Shown: positions 25,642 through 34,226, counted from the stretch's first letter. The stretch is DNA of 64,000 nucleotides from Clostridiales bacterium (GCA_012517905.1 JAAYUE010000069.1:124001-188000), one strand, 5' to 3'. Program-made: numbers and translations. Notes: a model not told the origin generated them from the sequence alone.

Positions 25642-25765
25642 AAAAGTACTAGCTCCTTGGATCATGTGTTCTGTGGCGATCGTGTTCGTGCCGTTATGCA
25701 TGCGCGGCATGCTTCTTTTAAGTAAAGTCCCCTGGCGAACGGATTTCAGCGAACGAAGCCCGCGC

Positions 25766-26608
25766 CTATTTCGTGACGAAAAACAGCCCGAACGCGTTCG
25801 GCCCGCCATGGCACGCCACCGCCGCGCAGACGGAGAGCGGAATGATTTTTTCAAAATAGTGCAGCGCGTCGATCTGGGCGATCAGGCTCTGCAGCAGCGC
25901 CTCGTCCTGAATCGAATGGGAGATCATGACCATTTCGGGCCGCATCTGATCGTGCTGCGCCAGCGAGGCGTCGATGTAATCCCGCAGGGCGCGCTTATAG
26001 GTGCCCATGTATTTTTTGCCGACGACGAGCTTGCCGTCGCGGATGTTGATGCTCTGGCGGATCTGAAGCGTGCTCGCGCCGAGATAGGCCAGCGTCGAGC
26101 AGCGCCCGCCCTCGTGGAGATACTGCAGGGTTTCGATAATGAAGTTGCCGACGATTTTGTCGCGATAGGCGTTCAGATAGTCCGTCAGCTCCTTTGCCGG
26201 CATGGCATCTTTTTGCCGCGCCGCCTCCATGGCGAGCAACGCGCTGCCGCTCGAGATGGACTTTGAATCGACGACGTACACGTGTTCCATTTCGTTTGCG
26301 GCGATCACCGCGTTTTCATAGCAGCTGGACATGCCGGAGCTCTTTGCGATATGGATGACCGCGTCGTGCCCCTCAAGGCACTGCCGAAAGAACAGTTCGT
26401 AATCGTTTGGGTTCGCCGCGGCGGTCTGCGGAAGCTTTTTCGTGCGCCGGAAGTAGTCGAACAATTCGCTTTGCGGTAGATCGGGGTAGTCGAGATAATC
26501 CGTTTCGTCCATGCGGACATAGGATGCGCTGACTTCAATGCCGTATTCCTGCACCATATCGAGCGTCATGTCGAAGGTGCTGTCGGCCGCTATACAAATT
26601 CGTTCCAT
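25766..26608 (-). CDS. DegV-family fatty-acid-binding protein
   Basis: 280-aa DegV protein: IAADSTFDMT at the N-terminus, HIAKSSGMSSCYENAVIAA (the DegV Thr/Ser-rich lipid-binding region) and VVDSKSISSGSALLAMEAA. DegV/FakB proteins hold one fatty acid and present it to FakA kinase for phospholipid synthesis. No fakA is in the window. Two adjacent ATGs; the second (26608) has AAGGAG at 7 nt and is preferred. Confidence 0.9.
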   Translation of the reverse strand: MERICIAADSTFDMTLDMVQEYGIEVSASYVRMDETDYLDYPDLPQSELFDYFRRTKKLPQTAAANPNDYELFFRQCLEGHDAVIHIAKSSGMSSCYENAVIAANEMEHVYVVDSKSISSGSALLAMEAARQKDAMPAKELTDYLNAYRDKIVGNFIIETLQYLHEGGRCSTLAYLGASTLQIRQSINIRDGKLVVGKKYMGTYKRALRDYIDASLAQHDQMRPEMVMISHSIQDEALLQSLIAQIDALHYFEKIIPLSVCAAVACHGGPNAFGLFFVTK

Positions 26609-26693
26609 CATGCTTCTCCTTGCTGATTAGAATAGTCAGGGGTGCGATGCGACGCCGATAGCGTACGATGAGTATAGATAATTACAGATACCT

Positions 26694-26721
26694 ATTATAC
26701 AGGAAAGCGCGCCGAAAACAA
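26694..26721 (-). promoter_or_regulatory. promoter of degV
   Basis: Minus strand TTGTTT, 16-bp spacer, TATAAT (26699-26694). The 302-bp divergent region between degV and ansA holds this promoter and, on the plus strand, only an AT-rich stretch (ttatattatc, 26779-26788) as a possible -10 for ansA; otherwise I see nothing in it. Confidence 0.45.
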
Positions 26722-26913
26722 ACACAAAACGCATGTGAGCGCGCTTGGCGCGCGCCGGCGCCGACCGGCAGGCGAAAAAATGTTATATTATCGCGTCGCT
26801 ATGGCAAAGAGAAGGGAACTGTGTTAAGTTGATACTGCTTCGAAGGCGGCGCCTTTGGGGAACGGAATATCGCAGTTCCATCACGGTCTTATCTTTTTTG
26901 TATGGGAGCGAAT

Positions 26914-27933
26914 ATGAAAAAGCTGATGATCCTGTCCACCGGCGGTACGATCGCCTGCACGCAGACCGAGGACGGGCTGATTCCCACGCTGTCCGCGGAC
27001 GACATCCTCGGCTATGCGGCGAATGCGAAAAAACGCTGGCGGCTCGAAACGAGGACGATCTTCAACCTAGACAGCTCGAACATCCAGCCGGAGGAGTGGC
27101 GCGACATCGCGCGGGAGGTATACGCCTGCCTGCCGCTGTACGACGGCATCGTGGTGCTGCACGGCACGGACACGATGGCGTATACGGCCTCCATGCTCTC
27201 GTTCATGCTGAAAAACGTCGATAAGCCCGTGGTGATCACGGGGTCGCAGCTGCCGATTGGTCACCCGCACACGGACGCGAAGCTGAACCTTCGGCATGCG
27301 CTGCTCACGGCGGCAAGCGGACTTGCGGGCGTATTTGTGGTGTTCGACCACAAGATCTTGCTCGGCTGCCGCGTGGCGAAGGTGCGCACGACGAGCCAGA
27401 ACGCCTTTGAGAGCATCAACCGTCCGCCGGTCGGCGTCGTCCGCGCGGGAAATATCCACCTGCTTGCGCCGCCGGAGCGGCCGAAGGGCGCGCCGGAGCT
27501 GGACGACGCGATCGAGCCCGGCGTGTTTCTGCTCAAGCTGATCCCCGGCACGCGGCCGGAGGTGTTCGACGACATCGCGCGCCTCGGCTACCGGGGTGTG
27601 GTCATCGAAGGCTTCGGCCTCGGCGGGCTGCACTGTCTGCGGCGGAATCTGCTGGAAGGCATTCAAAAACTGCTGGACGCGGAGGTCGCGGTGCTGCTGA
27701 CCACGCAGTGCCGCTATGAGCCGTCCGACCCGACGGTATACGAGACGGGCCGGCTCGCGCTGGAGCTCGGCATTCTGCAGGCCTACGACATGACCAGCGA
27801 ATGCGCGGTGACGAAGCTCATGTGGGTGCTGGCGCACGCAAAGAAGCCTGCGGACGTCAAGCGCATGATGCTGACCAACTTCTGCGGCGAAATTTCTCTG
27901 CCGCGCGCAGATCAGCATGCACTTGCACAATAA
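26914..27933 (+). CDS. ansA: L-asparaginase, type I
   Basis: 339-aa cytoplasmic asparaginase that hydrolyses asparagine to aspartate and ammonia. First catalytic motif STGGTIACT near residue 10 (nucleophile Thr), second motif HGTDTMAYTAS with the Thr-Asp pair, then VVITGSQLPIG (Lys region). No signal peptide, hence type I. The start at 26914 has GGGAG 5 nt upstream. It releases ammonium, which the glutamate synthase and ammonium system further along could reassimilate. Confidence 0.92.
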   Translation: MKKLMILSTGGTIACTQTEDGLIPTLSADDILGYAANAKKRWRLETRTIFNLDSSNIQPEEWRDIAREVYACLPLYDGIVVLHGTDTMAYTASMLSFMLKNVDKPVVITGSQLPIGHPHTDAKLNLRHALLTAASGLAGVFVVFDHKILLGCRVAKVRTTSQNAFESINRPPVGVVRAGNIHLLAPPERPKGAPELDDAIEPGVFLLKLIPGTRPEVFDDIARLGYRGVVIEGFGLGGLHCLRRNLLEGIQKLLDAEVAVLLTTQCRYEPSDPTVYETGRLALELGILQAYDMTSECAVTKLMWVLAHAKKPADVKRMMLTNFCGEISLPRADQHALAQ

Positions 27934-27945
27934 GCCCCGAAACAG

Positions 27946-27974
27946 TTGACACAGTAAGATGATTTTGTTAAATT
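27946..27974 (+). promoter_or_regulatory. promoter of the c-di-GMP riboswitch transcript
   Basis: TTGACA (27946-27951), 17-bp spacer, TAAATT (27969-27974), placing the start just before the aptamer. Confidence 0.8.
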
Positions 27975-27988
27975 AACAACATAACAAT

Positions 27989-28074
27989 ATATGGCAAAGT
28001 CCGTGAAAGCGGAGGACGCAAAGCTAGAGGGCCTAAAGGCGCGATAACCGCCTATGGCAGCCAGTTGCAATGGA
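27989..28074 (+). ncRNA. cyclic di-GMP-I (GEMM-I) riboswitch aptamer
   Basis: Contains the conserved GGACGCAAAGC (28014-28024), a CCGT-GAAA-GCGG hairpin with the GNRA tetraloop, GGGCCTAAAGGC, and the 3' GCCAGTTGC. P1 can form between ATGGCAA (27991-27997) and TTGCAAT (28065-28071). These match the c-di-GMP-I consensus. It lies in the 5' leader of a secreted protein gene. Confidence 0.92.
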
Positions 28075-28096
28075 TCATCGATCTTTCAGATGGGAT

Positions 28097-28137
28097 GCAG
28101 CAACCTGGCGCGAATGATGCCGGTTGCTGCTTTTTTT
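28097..28137 (+). terminator. riboswitch expression platform: intrinsic terminator
   Basis: GCAGCAACC...GGTTGCTGC stem then seven T. The 5' arm GCAACCTGG can instead pair with CCAGTTGC (28061-28068), the 3' side of aptamer P1. Ligand-stabilised P1 would therefore leave the terminator free, predicting an OFF switch. Confidence 0.8.
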
Positions 28138-28203
28138 AGCCGGCGAAAAACCGATCGACAAAGAAAAGTGAAGTTCAGTATACACATTCGAAAGGGAGCA
28201 TAT

Positions 28204-28938
28204 ATGATGAAAAAAACGTTGAACTGCCTGAATAAGCGTATCTTGCCTGTCGTTCTTGCCATGCTGTTTTTGATGGTGTTCAGCGCCTCGTCTCTGGCCG
28301 CATCCGACAAGACGGATCGCGGCAATGGCAAACCGGACCGGGTAAGCGAAAAGAACGAGAATAAGAATACCGAGAAAGACCAGAAACAAAAAACGGAAGA
28401 AGCGAAGAAACGCTATCGTGGAATCTCCATTGAAAAAATCGGTATCGCGATAGAAAGCGTGACAGACGAAGCAACGAAGCTTGAGCTGACCGCACTGCTG
28501 GACGCTTACATCGCCGCCCTGACGGATAAAGACGCGGCGCTTGGCTCGGGGAACGGAAGTTTAAGCGAGCTGTCCCAACTGGCCTCCGATACGCGTTCTG
28601 TGCTGAAAGAAGGATTGGAAGCCGCCGGATTCACGCTCGGCAGCGTTCTCGGCTGGCAGGAGTGGAAAGACTATGGCAACGAACAACTCGATTTGGCCGC
28701 GATTGCCCTTGCTATCGCCGCTCTCGACGACTCCGACGAGAACAAAGCCGCTCTTGAACTGCTTCTGAGCGCGTACGAGTCCGCGCTGGCCGCGCTGGAA
28801 ACGGCGGACGAAGAAAACGAGGAGCTGCTTGGCGAAACGATGAAGGACGCGCGCGAATCCCTGCTGGAAGCGTTGTATTTCACAGGAATCTCGCCGTTTG
28901 CGCAGCCGGAAGTGCCGGAAGAAACAACGGAATCGTAA
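28204..28938 (+). CDS. secreted acidic/charged protein under c-di-GMP control
   Basis: 244-aa exported protein with a signal peptide (KKTLNCLNKRILPVVLAMLFLMVFSASSLAA), then a very charged Lys/Glu/Asn linker, then helical repeats of acidic segments (KLELTALLDAYIAALTDKDAAL, AALELLLSAYESALAALET). No membrane anchor, LPXTG or enzyme motif. I do not recognise a family. Expression behind a c-di-GMP riboswitch suggests a role in surface behaviour such as adhesion, matrix or motility; this is inference. GGGAG precedes two adjacent ATGs (28204 and 28207). Confidence 0.75.
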   Translation: MMKKTLNCLNKRILPVVLAMLFLMVFSASSLAASDKTDRGNGKPDRVSEKNENKNTEKDQKQKTEEAKKRYRGISIEKIGIAIESVTDEATKLELTALLDAYIAALTDKDAALGSGNGSLSELSQLASDTRSVLKEGLEAAGFTLGSVLGWQEWKDYGNEQLDLAAIALAIAALDDSDENKAALELLLSAYESALAALETADEENEELLGETMKDARESLLEALYFTGISPFAQPEVPEETTES

Positions 28939-29026
28939 ACTTGACAGGAGCAGGGTGGATTTGCTTTTCCATGCGACGATAACGGGCCTGACCAAGCGAT
29001 GAAAGAAGCGGATGCGTAAAAACAGA

Positions 29027-29054
29027 TTGACAATTCATGTGCTTGTGTTAATAT
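29027..29054 (+). promoter_or_regulatory. promoter of the polyamine leader/RNA
   Basis: TTGACA (29027-29032), 16-bp spacer, TAATAT (29049-29054). Confidence 0.75.
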
Positions 29055-29059
29055 AAAAA

Positions 29060-29397
29060 AGCGCGAAGCGAACAGGATCGCTTTGACGCCAAGGCCGAGT
29101 AAAAATGCCCATCGGACAGGGCTGGCCGCCGCCGCGCGTGACGAGAAGCGTCACATTATTGATTGAGTTTGAAGACTCAAATTTTATAAGTTGGTTACTT
29201 CATAACCAGTGCCCGAACGGCACGCCACTTGTGAAACGGTCAATAAGAGTAGCGACAGCATCCTTGCTCTACAACGCTCTGATGAAACGGTCAAGGCCAT
29301 GGTTCTGCCCAATCGCGTTTTTTCGATGAGACGCGCCGGAAAACGGAACACAACCAGCGACAAACAGGTGGTATCGGGATATACCGCCTGTTTTTAT
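29060..29397 (+). ncRNA. structured non-coding leader or independent RNA ahead of the polyamine operon
   Basis: About 335 nt from the expected start to a strong terminator, without a credible gene. Hairpins visible: AGCGA/TCGCT near the 5' end, GTGAC/GTCAC (29137-29153), TTGAGT/ACTCAA (29163-29180), TGGTTA/TAACCA (29192-29208), GTGCC/GGCAC (29209-29223). TGAAACGGTCAA occurs twice (29232-29243, 29283-29294). The first 40 nt weakly recall a degenerate c-di-GMP-I aptamer (GACGCCAAGGCC) but do not fit it. It could be a regulatory leader of speA or a separate small RNA. Confidence 0.5.
29363..29395 (+). terminator. terminator just upstream of speA
   Basis: AACAGGTGGTAT / ATACCGCCTGTT stem (one G-T pair) with 6-nt loop and a TTTTT run, 43 nt before the speA ATG. 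It either ends the upstream RNA or acts as an attenuator for the polyamine operon. Confidence 0.8.
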
Positions 29398-29437
29398 GTT
29401 TAAAAGCGGCGCGGGCGGACGATGGGAAGGAGCGGGG

Positions 29438-30895
29438 ATGAATCTCAACGAGCAAAAAAAAGCGCCGATCTACGAGGCGCTCAATCGCTTTCGAAAGCAG
29501 CGGGTGGTCCCATTCGACGTGCCCGGGCATAAGCGCGGGCGGGGCAATCCCGAGCTCGTCGAGCTGCTCGGCGAAAAATGCGTCGGCATCGACGTGAACT
29601 CGATGAAACCGCTCGACAACCTCTGCCATCCCGTGTCGGTGATCAAGGCGGCGGAGGAGCTCGCGGCGGATGCGTTTGGCGCGGCGCACGCGTTTCTGAT
29701 GGTCGGCGGCACGACCTCGAGCGTGCAGAGCATGATCCTCTCCGTCTGCAAGAGCGGGGATAAGATCATCCTCCCGCGAAACGTGCATAAGAGCGCGATC
29801 AACGCGCTCGTGCTCTGCGGCGCGGTGCCGGTCTACGTCGACCCGCGCGTGGAGCCGAAGCTCGGCATCCCGCTGGGCATGGAGTTCGGGGATGTGCGCC
29901 GCGCGGTGGAGGAAAATCCGAACGCGGTGGCGGTGCTCGTCAACAAGCCGACGTATTACGGCGTCTGCTCCAACCTCGCCGCCGTCGTGCAGATTGCGCA
30001 CGAGCACGGCATGATGGCGCTGGTGGACGAGGCGCACGGCACGCATCTGTATTTCAACGACAGTCTGCCGCAAAGCGGCATGGCGGCCGGAGCGGACATG
30101 GCGGCGGTGTCCATGCATAAGTCCGGCGGGAGTCTGACGCAGAGCTCGCTCCTGCTGCTCGGACCGAATGTGAACGCGCGGCACGTGGACCAGATCATCA
30201 ACCTCACGCAGACGACGAGCGCGTCGTATCTGCTCATGAGCAGCCTTGACATCTCCAGAAGAAACCTTGCGCTGCGCGGCGAGCAGTCGTTTGAAAAGGT
30301 GGCGCAGATGGCGCAGTACGCGCGCGAAGAGATCAACGAAGTCGGCGGCTATTACGCCTATGGGCGCGAAATCGTCAACGGCGACAGCGTGTTCGACTTC
30401 GACGTGACGAAGCTCTCGGTCTATACGCGGGATATCGGCCTGGCAGGCATCGAGGTATACGACCTGCTGCGGGACGAATACGATATCCAGATCGAATTCG
30501 GCGACATCAGCAACATCCTCGCCTACATCTCCATCGGGGACCGGCTGCAGGACATCGAGCGGCTCGTCGGCGCGCTCGCGGACATCAAGCGGCTCTATTC
30601 CAAAGAGCCGAGCGAGCTGTTTCTCGCGGAATATCTCTCCCCGATCGTGGCGGCGACCCCGCAGGCGGCGTTTTATGCCGAAAAGGAGTCCTTGCCCATC
30701 CGGGACACGGTGGGCCGCATCTGCAGCGAGTTCGTGATGTGCTATCCGCCGGGGATTCCGATCCTCGCGCCGGGCGAGGTGATCACCAAAGAGATCGTGG
30801 ACTATGTGCTCTACGCGCAGGCGAAGGGCAGCAGCATGCAGGGGCCGGAAGACCCGGATATCAAGTTTCTCAACGTGCTGAAAGGAGGCGTCTGA
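29438..30895 (+). CDS. speA: arginine decarboxylase (Orn/Lys/Arg decarboxylase family, fold III)
   Basis: 485-aa PLP enzyme of the aspartate-aminotransferase-fold decarboxylases. PVPFDVPGHKRG-type N-terminus (VVPFDVPGHKRGRGNPEL), DEAHGTH, and the PLP lysine in SMHKSGGSLTQSS. It lacks the N-terminal wing domain of the long inducible enterobacterial enzymes and matches the Firmicutes SpeA length. Arginine is the likely substrate because aguA and aguB, which convert agmatine to putrescine, are in the same operon. The start at 29438 has AAGGAG upstream. First gene of the polyamine operon. Confidence 0.88.
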   Translation: MNLNEQKKAPIYEALNRFRKQRVVPFDVPGHKRGRGNPELVELLGEKCVGIDVNSMKPLDNLCHPVSVIKAAEELAADAFGAAHAFLMVGGTTSSVQSMILSVCKSGDKIILPRNVHKSAINALVLCGAVPVYVDPRVEPKLGIPLGMEFGDVRRAVEENPNAVAVLVNKPTYYGVCSNLAAVVQIAHEHGMMALVDEAHGTHLYFNDSLPQSGMAAGADMAAVSMHKSGGSLTQSSLLLLGPNVNARHVDQIINLTQTTSASYLLMSSLDISRRNLALRGEQSFEKVAQMAQYAREEINEVGGYYAYGREIVNGDSVFDFDVTKLSVYTRDIGLAGIEVYDLLRDEYDIQIEFGDISNILAYISIGDRLQDIERLVGALADIKRLYSKEPSELFLAEYLSPIVAATPQAAFYAEKESLPIRDTVGRICSEFVMCYPPGIPILAPGEVITKEIVDYVLYAQAKGSSMQGPEDPDIKFLNVLKGGV

Positions 30896-30898
30896 CGC

Positions 30899-30970
30899 AT
30901 GGAGCTTTGGGTTAACGACATGCAAACAAGAACTGTGCGACCGCCTTTTTCAGAAAAAAGGGGGTGCTGA
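30899..30970 (+). CDS. 23-codon mini-ORF resembling the start of speE
   Basis: ATG at 30899, 3 nt after the speA stop, with AAAGGAGG 10 nt upstream; it encodes MELWVNDMQTRTVRPPFSEK plus three residues and stops at 30968-30970, 4 nt before the speE ATG and inside the speE ribosome site (AAGGGGGTG). Its first 42 nt match the first 42 nt of speE at 32 positions (MELWVNDMQT versus MEFWFNDMHT). Either a remnant of a duplicated 5' end or a leader peptide that couples speE translation. Confidence 0.5.
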   Translation: MELWVNDMQTRTVRPPFSEKRGC

Positions 30971-30974
30971 ATCA

Positions 30975-31832
30975 ATGGAGTTTTGGTTTAACGACATGCA
31001 CACCCAGAATGTGCAGCTCTCCATCCGCGTGGATAAACAGCTCTTCAGCGGAGAGAGCGACTATCAGCGCATCGACGTGTTCGACTCTCCGGAGTTCGGC
31101 CGCTTTCTCGCCTCGGACGGCAGCGTGATCTTCTCGGAAAAGGACGAATTCACCTACGACGAGATGATCGTGCACGTGCCCATGGCGGTGCATCCGAACG
31201 TCAAGCGCGTGCTCGTCATCGGCGGCGGGGACGGCGGCGTGGCGCGCGAGCTGACGCACTATGAGGAGATCGAGGCCATCGACGTGGTCGAGCAGGACAA
31301 GCTCTTTGTGGACGTCTGCCACAAATATTTTCCCGCCAACGCCTGCGGCCTCGACGACCCGCGCGTGAAGATCTACTATCAGGACGGGCTGCGCTTTCTG
31401 CGATCCCGCCAGGACGACTACGACCTGATCATCAACGACGCGACCGACCCGCTCGGGCACACGGCGGGGCTCTTTACCAAGGAGTTTTACGGCAGCTGCT
31501 TCAAGGCGCTGCACGACGACGGGATCATGGTGTATCAGCACGGCAGCCCGTTTTTTGACGAGGACGAGGACCCCTGCCGCGCCATGCACAAGAAGGCGTA
31601 CCGGAGTTTTCCGATCAGCCGCGTCTATCAGGCGCATATTCCGACCTGTCCCGCCGGCTACTGGCTTTTCGGGTTCGCGTCCAAGAAGTATCACCCGCTG
31701 GAGCATTTCGACAAGAAGCGCTGGGAAGAGCGGGGCATCAAGACCTGGTATTACACGGCAAACCTGCACGTCGGCGCGTTTATGTTGCCGCGGTATGTGG
31801 AAGATTTACTGGAGGAGGAAGAAAATTCATGA
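30975..31832 (+). CDS. speE: polyamine aminopropyltransferase (spermidine synthase)
   Basis: 285-aa aminopropyltransferase: VLVIGGGDGGVARELTHYEE is the decarboxylated-SAM binding glycine-rich loop, DVVEQDKLF and INDATDPLG (with the catalytic Asp) follow, and GLFTKEFY is typical. It transfers an aminopropyl group to putrescine to make spermidine. It needs decarboxylated SAM, but no speD is seen here. AAGGGGGTG is the ribosome site; the gene overlaps the next by ATGA. Confidence 0.92.
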   Translation: MEFWFNDMHTQNVQLSIRVDKQLFSGESDYQRIDVFDSPEFGRFLASDGSVIFSEKDEFTYDEMIVHVPMAVHPNVKRVLVIGGGDGGVARELTHYEEIEAIDVVEQDKLFVDVCHKYFPANACGLDDPRVKIYYQDGLRFLRSRQDDYDLIINDATDPLGHTAGLFTKEFYGSCFKALHDDGIMVYQHGSPFFDEDEDPCRAMHKKAYRSFPISRVYQAHIPTCPAGYWLFGFASKKYHPLEHFDKKRWEERGIKTWYYTANLHVGAFMLPRYVEDLLEEEENS

Positions 31833-33091
31833 ACCGAAAACTGCTTGTCATCGGCTGCGGGGGCGTCGCCTCCGTCGCGATTCAGAAATGCTGCCAAAAC
31901 AGCGAAATGTTTCCGGAGCTCGTGCTGGCCAGCCGCACGGTGGAAAAGTGCGACGCGCTGGTTGATTCGCTCAGTGGAAAGACGGACACCGTGCTCTCGA
32001 CCGCGCAGGTGAACGCGGACAACGTCAAGGAAGTCGTCGCGCTCATCCGCCGCGTGCAGCCGTACGCGGTGCTCAACGTCGCCCTGCCGTATCAGGACCT
32101 GACCATCATGGAGGCCTGCCTCAACTGCGGCGTGCACTACATCGACACCGCAAACTACGAGCCGGAGAACACGGAGGACCCCGCCTGGCGCGCCGTCTAC
32201 GACAAGCGCGTCGAAGAAGAGGGCTTTTCCGCGCTGTTCGACTACAGCTGGCAGTGGGCGTATCAAAAGAAGTTCGAGGACGCGGGCTTAACCGCGCTGC
32301 TCGGAACGGGGTTCGACCCCGGCGTGACCAGCGTGTTCGTTTCGTATGCAAAAAAACACTATTTCGACCGCATCGACACCGTGGACATCCTCGACTGCAA
32401 TGGCGGCGACCACGGCTATCCGTTTGCCACGAACTTTAATCCCGAAATCAACCTGCGCGAAGTCTCCGCGCCGGGCAGCTACTGGGAAAACGGCAAGTGG
32501 GTCGAAATCCCCGCTATGAGCGTCAAGCGCGAATACGACTTTCCCGAGGTCGGCAAAAAGGACATGTATTTGCTGCACCACGAGGAGATCGAGGCGCTCG
32601 GCAAGCACTACCCCGAGATCAAGCGGATTCGCTTTTTCATGACGTTTGGACAGAGCTACTTAACGCACATGAAGTGCCTCGAAAACGTCGGCATGCTCTC
32701 GACCACGCCGATCGAGTTTCAGGGGCGGCAAATCGTGCCGATTCAGTTTCTCAAGGCGCTGCTGCCGGACCCCGCGTCGCTGGGCCCGCGCACCAAGGGC
32801 AAGACGAACATCGGCTGCGTGATCAGCGGTGTCAAGGACGGCAAGGAGAAGACCATCTTCATCTACAACGTCTGCGATCACGAGGCGTGCTATCGCGAGC
32901 TGGGCAGCCAGGCCATCAGCTATACCACGGGCGTGCCCGCCATGATCGGCGCCGCGCTGGTGCTCGACGGCAGCTGGCGCAAACCCGGCGTATTTACAAC
33001 GGACGAGTTCGATCCCGACCCGTATATGGACATGCTCAACAAGTGGGGGCTGCCCTGGGTGGTGGAAGAGCACCCCGAAACGGTGGAATAG
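31829..33091 (+). CDS. carboxynorspermidine/carboxyspermidine dehydrogenase (saccharopine-dehydrogenase family)
   Basis: 420-aa NAD(P)-dependent enzyme: VIGCGGVASVAIQKCCQN at the N-terminus, a saccharopine dehydrogenase fold, and GTGFDPGVTSVFVSYA typical of the CANSDH/CASDH group. It reductively condenses aspartate semialdehyde with putrescine (or diaminopropane) to carboxyspermidine (or carboxynorspermidine). Partner of NspC immediately downstream; overlaps speE by 4 bp. Confidence 0.88.
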   Translation: MNRKLLVIGCGGVASVAIQKCCQNSEMFPELVLASRTVEKCDALVDSLSGKTDTVLSTAQVNADNVKEVVALIRRVQPYAVLNVALPYQDLTIMEACLNCGVHYIDTANYEPENTEDPAWRAVYDKRVEEEGFSALFDYSWQWAYQKKFEDAGLTALLGTGFDPGVTSVFVSYAKKHYFDRIDTVDILDCNGGDHGYPFATNFNPEINLREVSAPGSYWENGKWVEIPAMSVKREYDFPEVGKKDMYLLHHEEIEALGKHYPEIKRIRFFMTFGQSYLTHMKCLENVGMLSTTPIEFQGRQIVPIQFLKALLPDPASLGPRTKGKTNIGCVISGVKDGKEKTIFIYNVCDHEACYRELGSQAISYTTGVPAMIGAALVLDGSWRKPGVFTTDEFDPDPYMDMLNKWGLPWVVEEHPETVE

Positions 33092-33096
33092 AACCG

Positions 33097-34224
33097 ATGC
33101 GCAGGGAAGAACTGCCGACGCCGTGCTTCATTGTAAGCGAGGCGGCGCTGCGGCACAATCTGGAGATTCTCGCGGGTGTGGAGAGGCGCACGGGCGCAAA
33201 GATTCTGCTTGCACAGAAGGCGTTTTCGATGTTTTCCGTCTATCCGCTTGTGCGAAAATACCTCTCTGGCGCAAGCGCGAGCGGCTTATACGAAGCGCGG
33301 CTTTCGCACGAGGAGATGGGCAAGGAGAACCACGTGTTTTCGCCCGCGTATACGGACGAAGAACTGCGCGAGCTCGTGACCATCTGCGACCACGTGATCT
33401 TCAACTCCTTTTCCCAGCTGGAGGCGCATCGCGCCGTCTGGCAGAAAAGCGGCGCGAGCGTCGGCATCCGCGTCAACCCCGCCTGCAGCACGCAGCAGGG
33501 ACATGCCGTCTATGACCCCTGCGCGCCGTTTTCGCGCCTCGGCGTCACGCGGGCAAACTTCCGCCCCGACCTGCTGGACGGCGTGGAGGGGCTGCATTTT
33601 CACACGCTCTGCGAGCAGAACAGCGACGATCTCGTGAAGACGTTTGAAGCGTTCGAGCGCGACTTTGGCGAGTATCTGCCGAATATGAAGTGGCTCAACC
33701 TCGGCGGCGGGCACCATATCACCAAGCCCGACTACGATAGTTACGCGCTGGATGAGATTCTCTACTACATCCGCGCGAAGTATGATCTGCAGGTCTATCT
33801 CGAGCCCGGCGAGGCGGTCGCGCTCGACGCGGGCTGGCTGGATACCGCCGTGCTGGACGTCGTGGACAACGGCATGCCGATATTGATTCTGGACGCGTCC
33901 GCTGCCTGCCACATGCCGGACGTGCTGGAGATGCCCTACCGTCCGCCGCTTTTCGACGCGGGCGAGCCGGGCGAAAAGACGGTCACCTGCCGTCTCGCCG
34001 CGCGCACGTGCCTCGCAGGGGACGTGATCGGGGACTACAGCTTCGAGCGGATGCCGCAGGTTGGCGACCGGCTGTCGTTTGGCGACATGGCGATTTACAG
34101 CATGGTCAAGACGAACACCTTCAACGGCATGCCGCTGCCGGCCATCGCGCTGATGCGCGAGGACGGGGACTGCGAACTCGTGAAAACGTTCGGGTACGAA
34201 GATTTTAAAGGGAGATTATCCTGA
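33097..34224 (+). CDS. nspC: carboxynorspermidine/carboxyspermidine decarboxylase
   Basis: 375-aa alanine-racemase-fold PLP decarboxylase. PTPCFIVSEAALRHNLEIL start; PLP lysine in LLAQKAFSMFS; LHFHTLCEQ; GGGHHITKPDYD (PLP phosphate); and EPGEAV. It decarboxylates carboxyspermidine or carboxynorspermidine. The ATG lies 5 nt after the dehydrogenase stop, with only a weak ribosome site, so translation probably depends on coupling. Confidence 0.92.
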   Translation: MRREELPTPCFIVSEAALRHNLEILAGVERRTGAKILLAQKAFSMFSVYPLVRKYLSGASASGLYEARLSHEEMGKENHVFSPAYTDEELRELVTICDHVIFNSFSQLEAHRAVWQKSGASVGIRVNPACSTQQGHAVYDPCAPFSRLGVTRANFRPDLLDGVEGLHFHTLCEQNSDDLVKTFEAFERDFGEYLPNMKWLNLGGGHHITKPDYDSYALDEILYYIRAKYDLQVYLEPGEAVALDAGWLDTAVLDVVDNGMPILILDASAACHMPDVLEMPYRPPLFDAGEPGEKTVTCRLAARTCLAGDVIGDYSFERMPQVGDRLSFGDMAIYSMVKTNTFNGMPLPAIALMREDGDCELVKTFGYEDFKGRLS

Positions 34225-34226
34225 CG

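Noticed and set aside
26745-27224. 159-aa plus-strand ORF ahead of ansA
   Set aside because: Overlaps ansA in another frame and runs through the divergent promoter region; no motif.
29060-29130. Second c-di-GMP-I riboswitch
   Set aside because: Only GACGCCAAGGCC and a small hairpin resemble the consensus; the GNRA loop, GACGCAAAGC and GCCAGGTTGC elements are missing.
29232-29294. Two TGAAACGGTCAA copies as a CRISPR array
   Set aside because: Only two 12-bp copies, no further repeats and no cas genes.
29105-29403. Two short plus-strand ORFs (74 and 64 aa) before speA
   Set aside because: They lie inside a hairpin-rich region bounded by promoter and terminator, have no ribosome site and no recognisable sequence.
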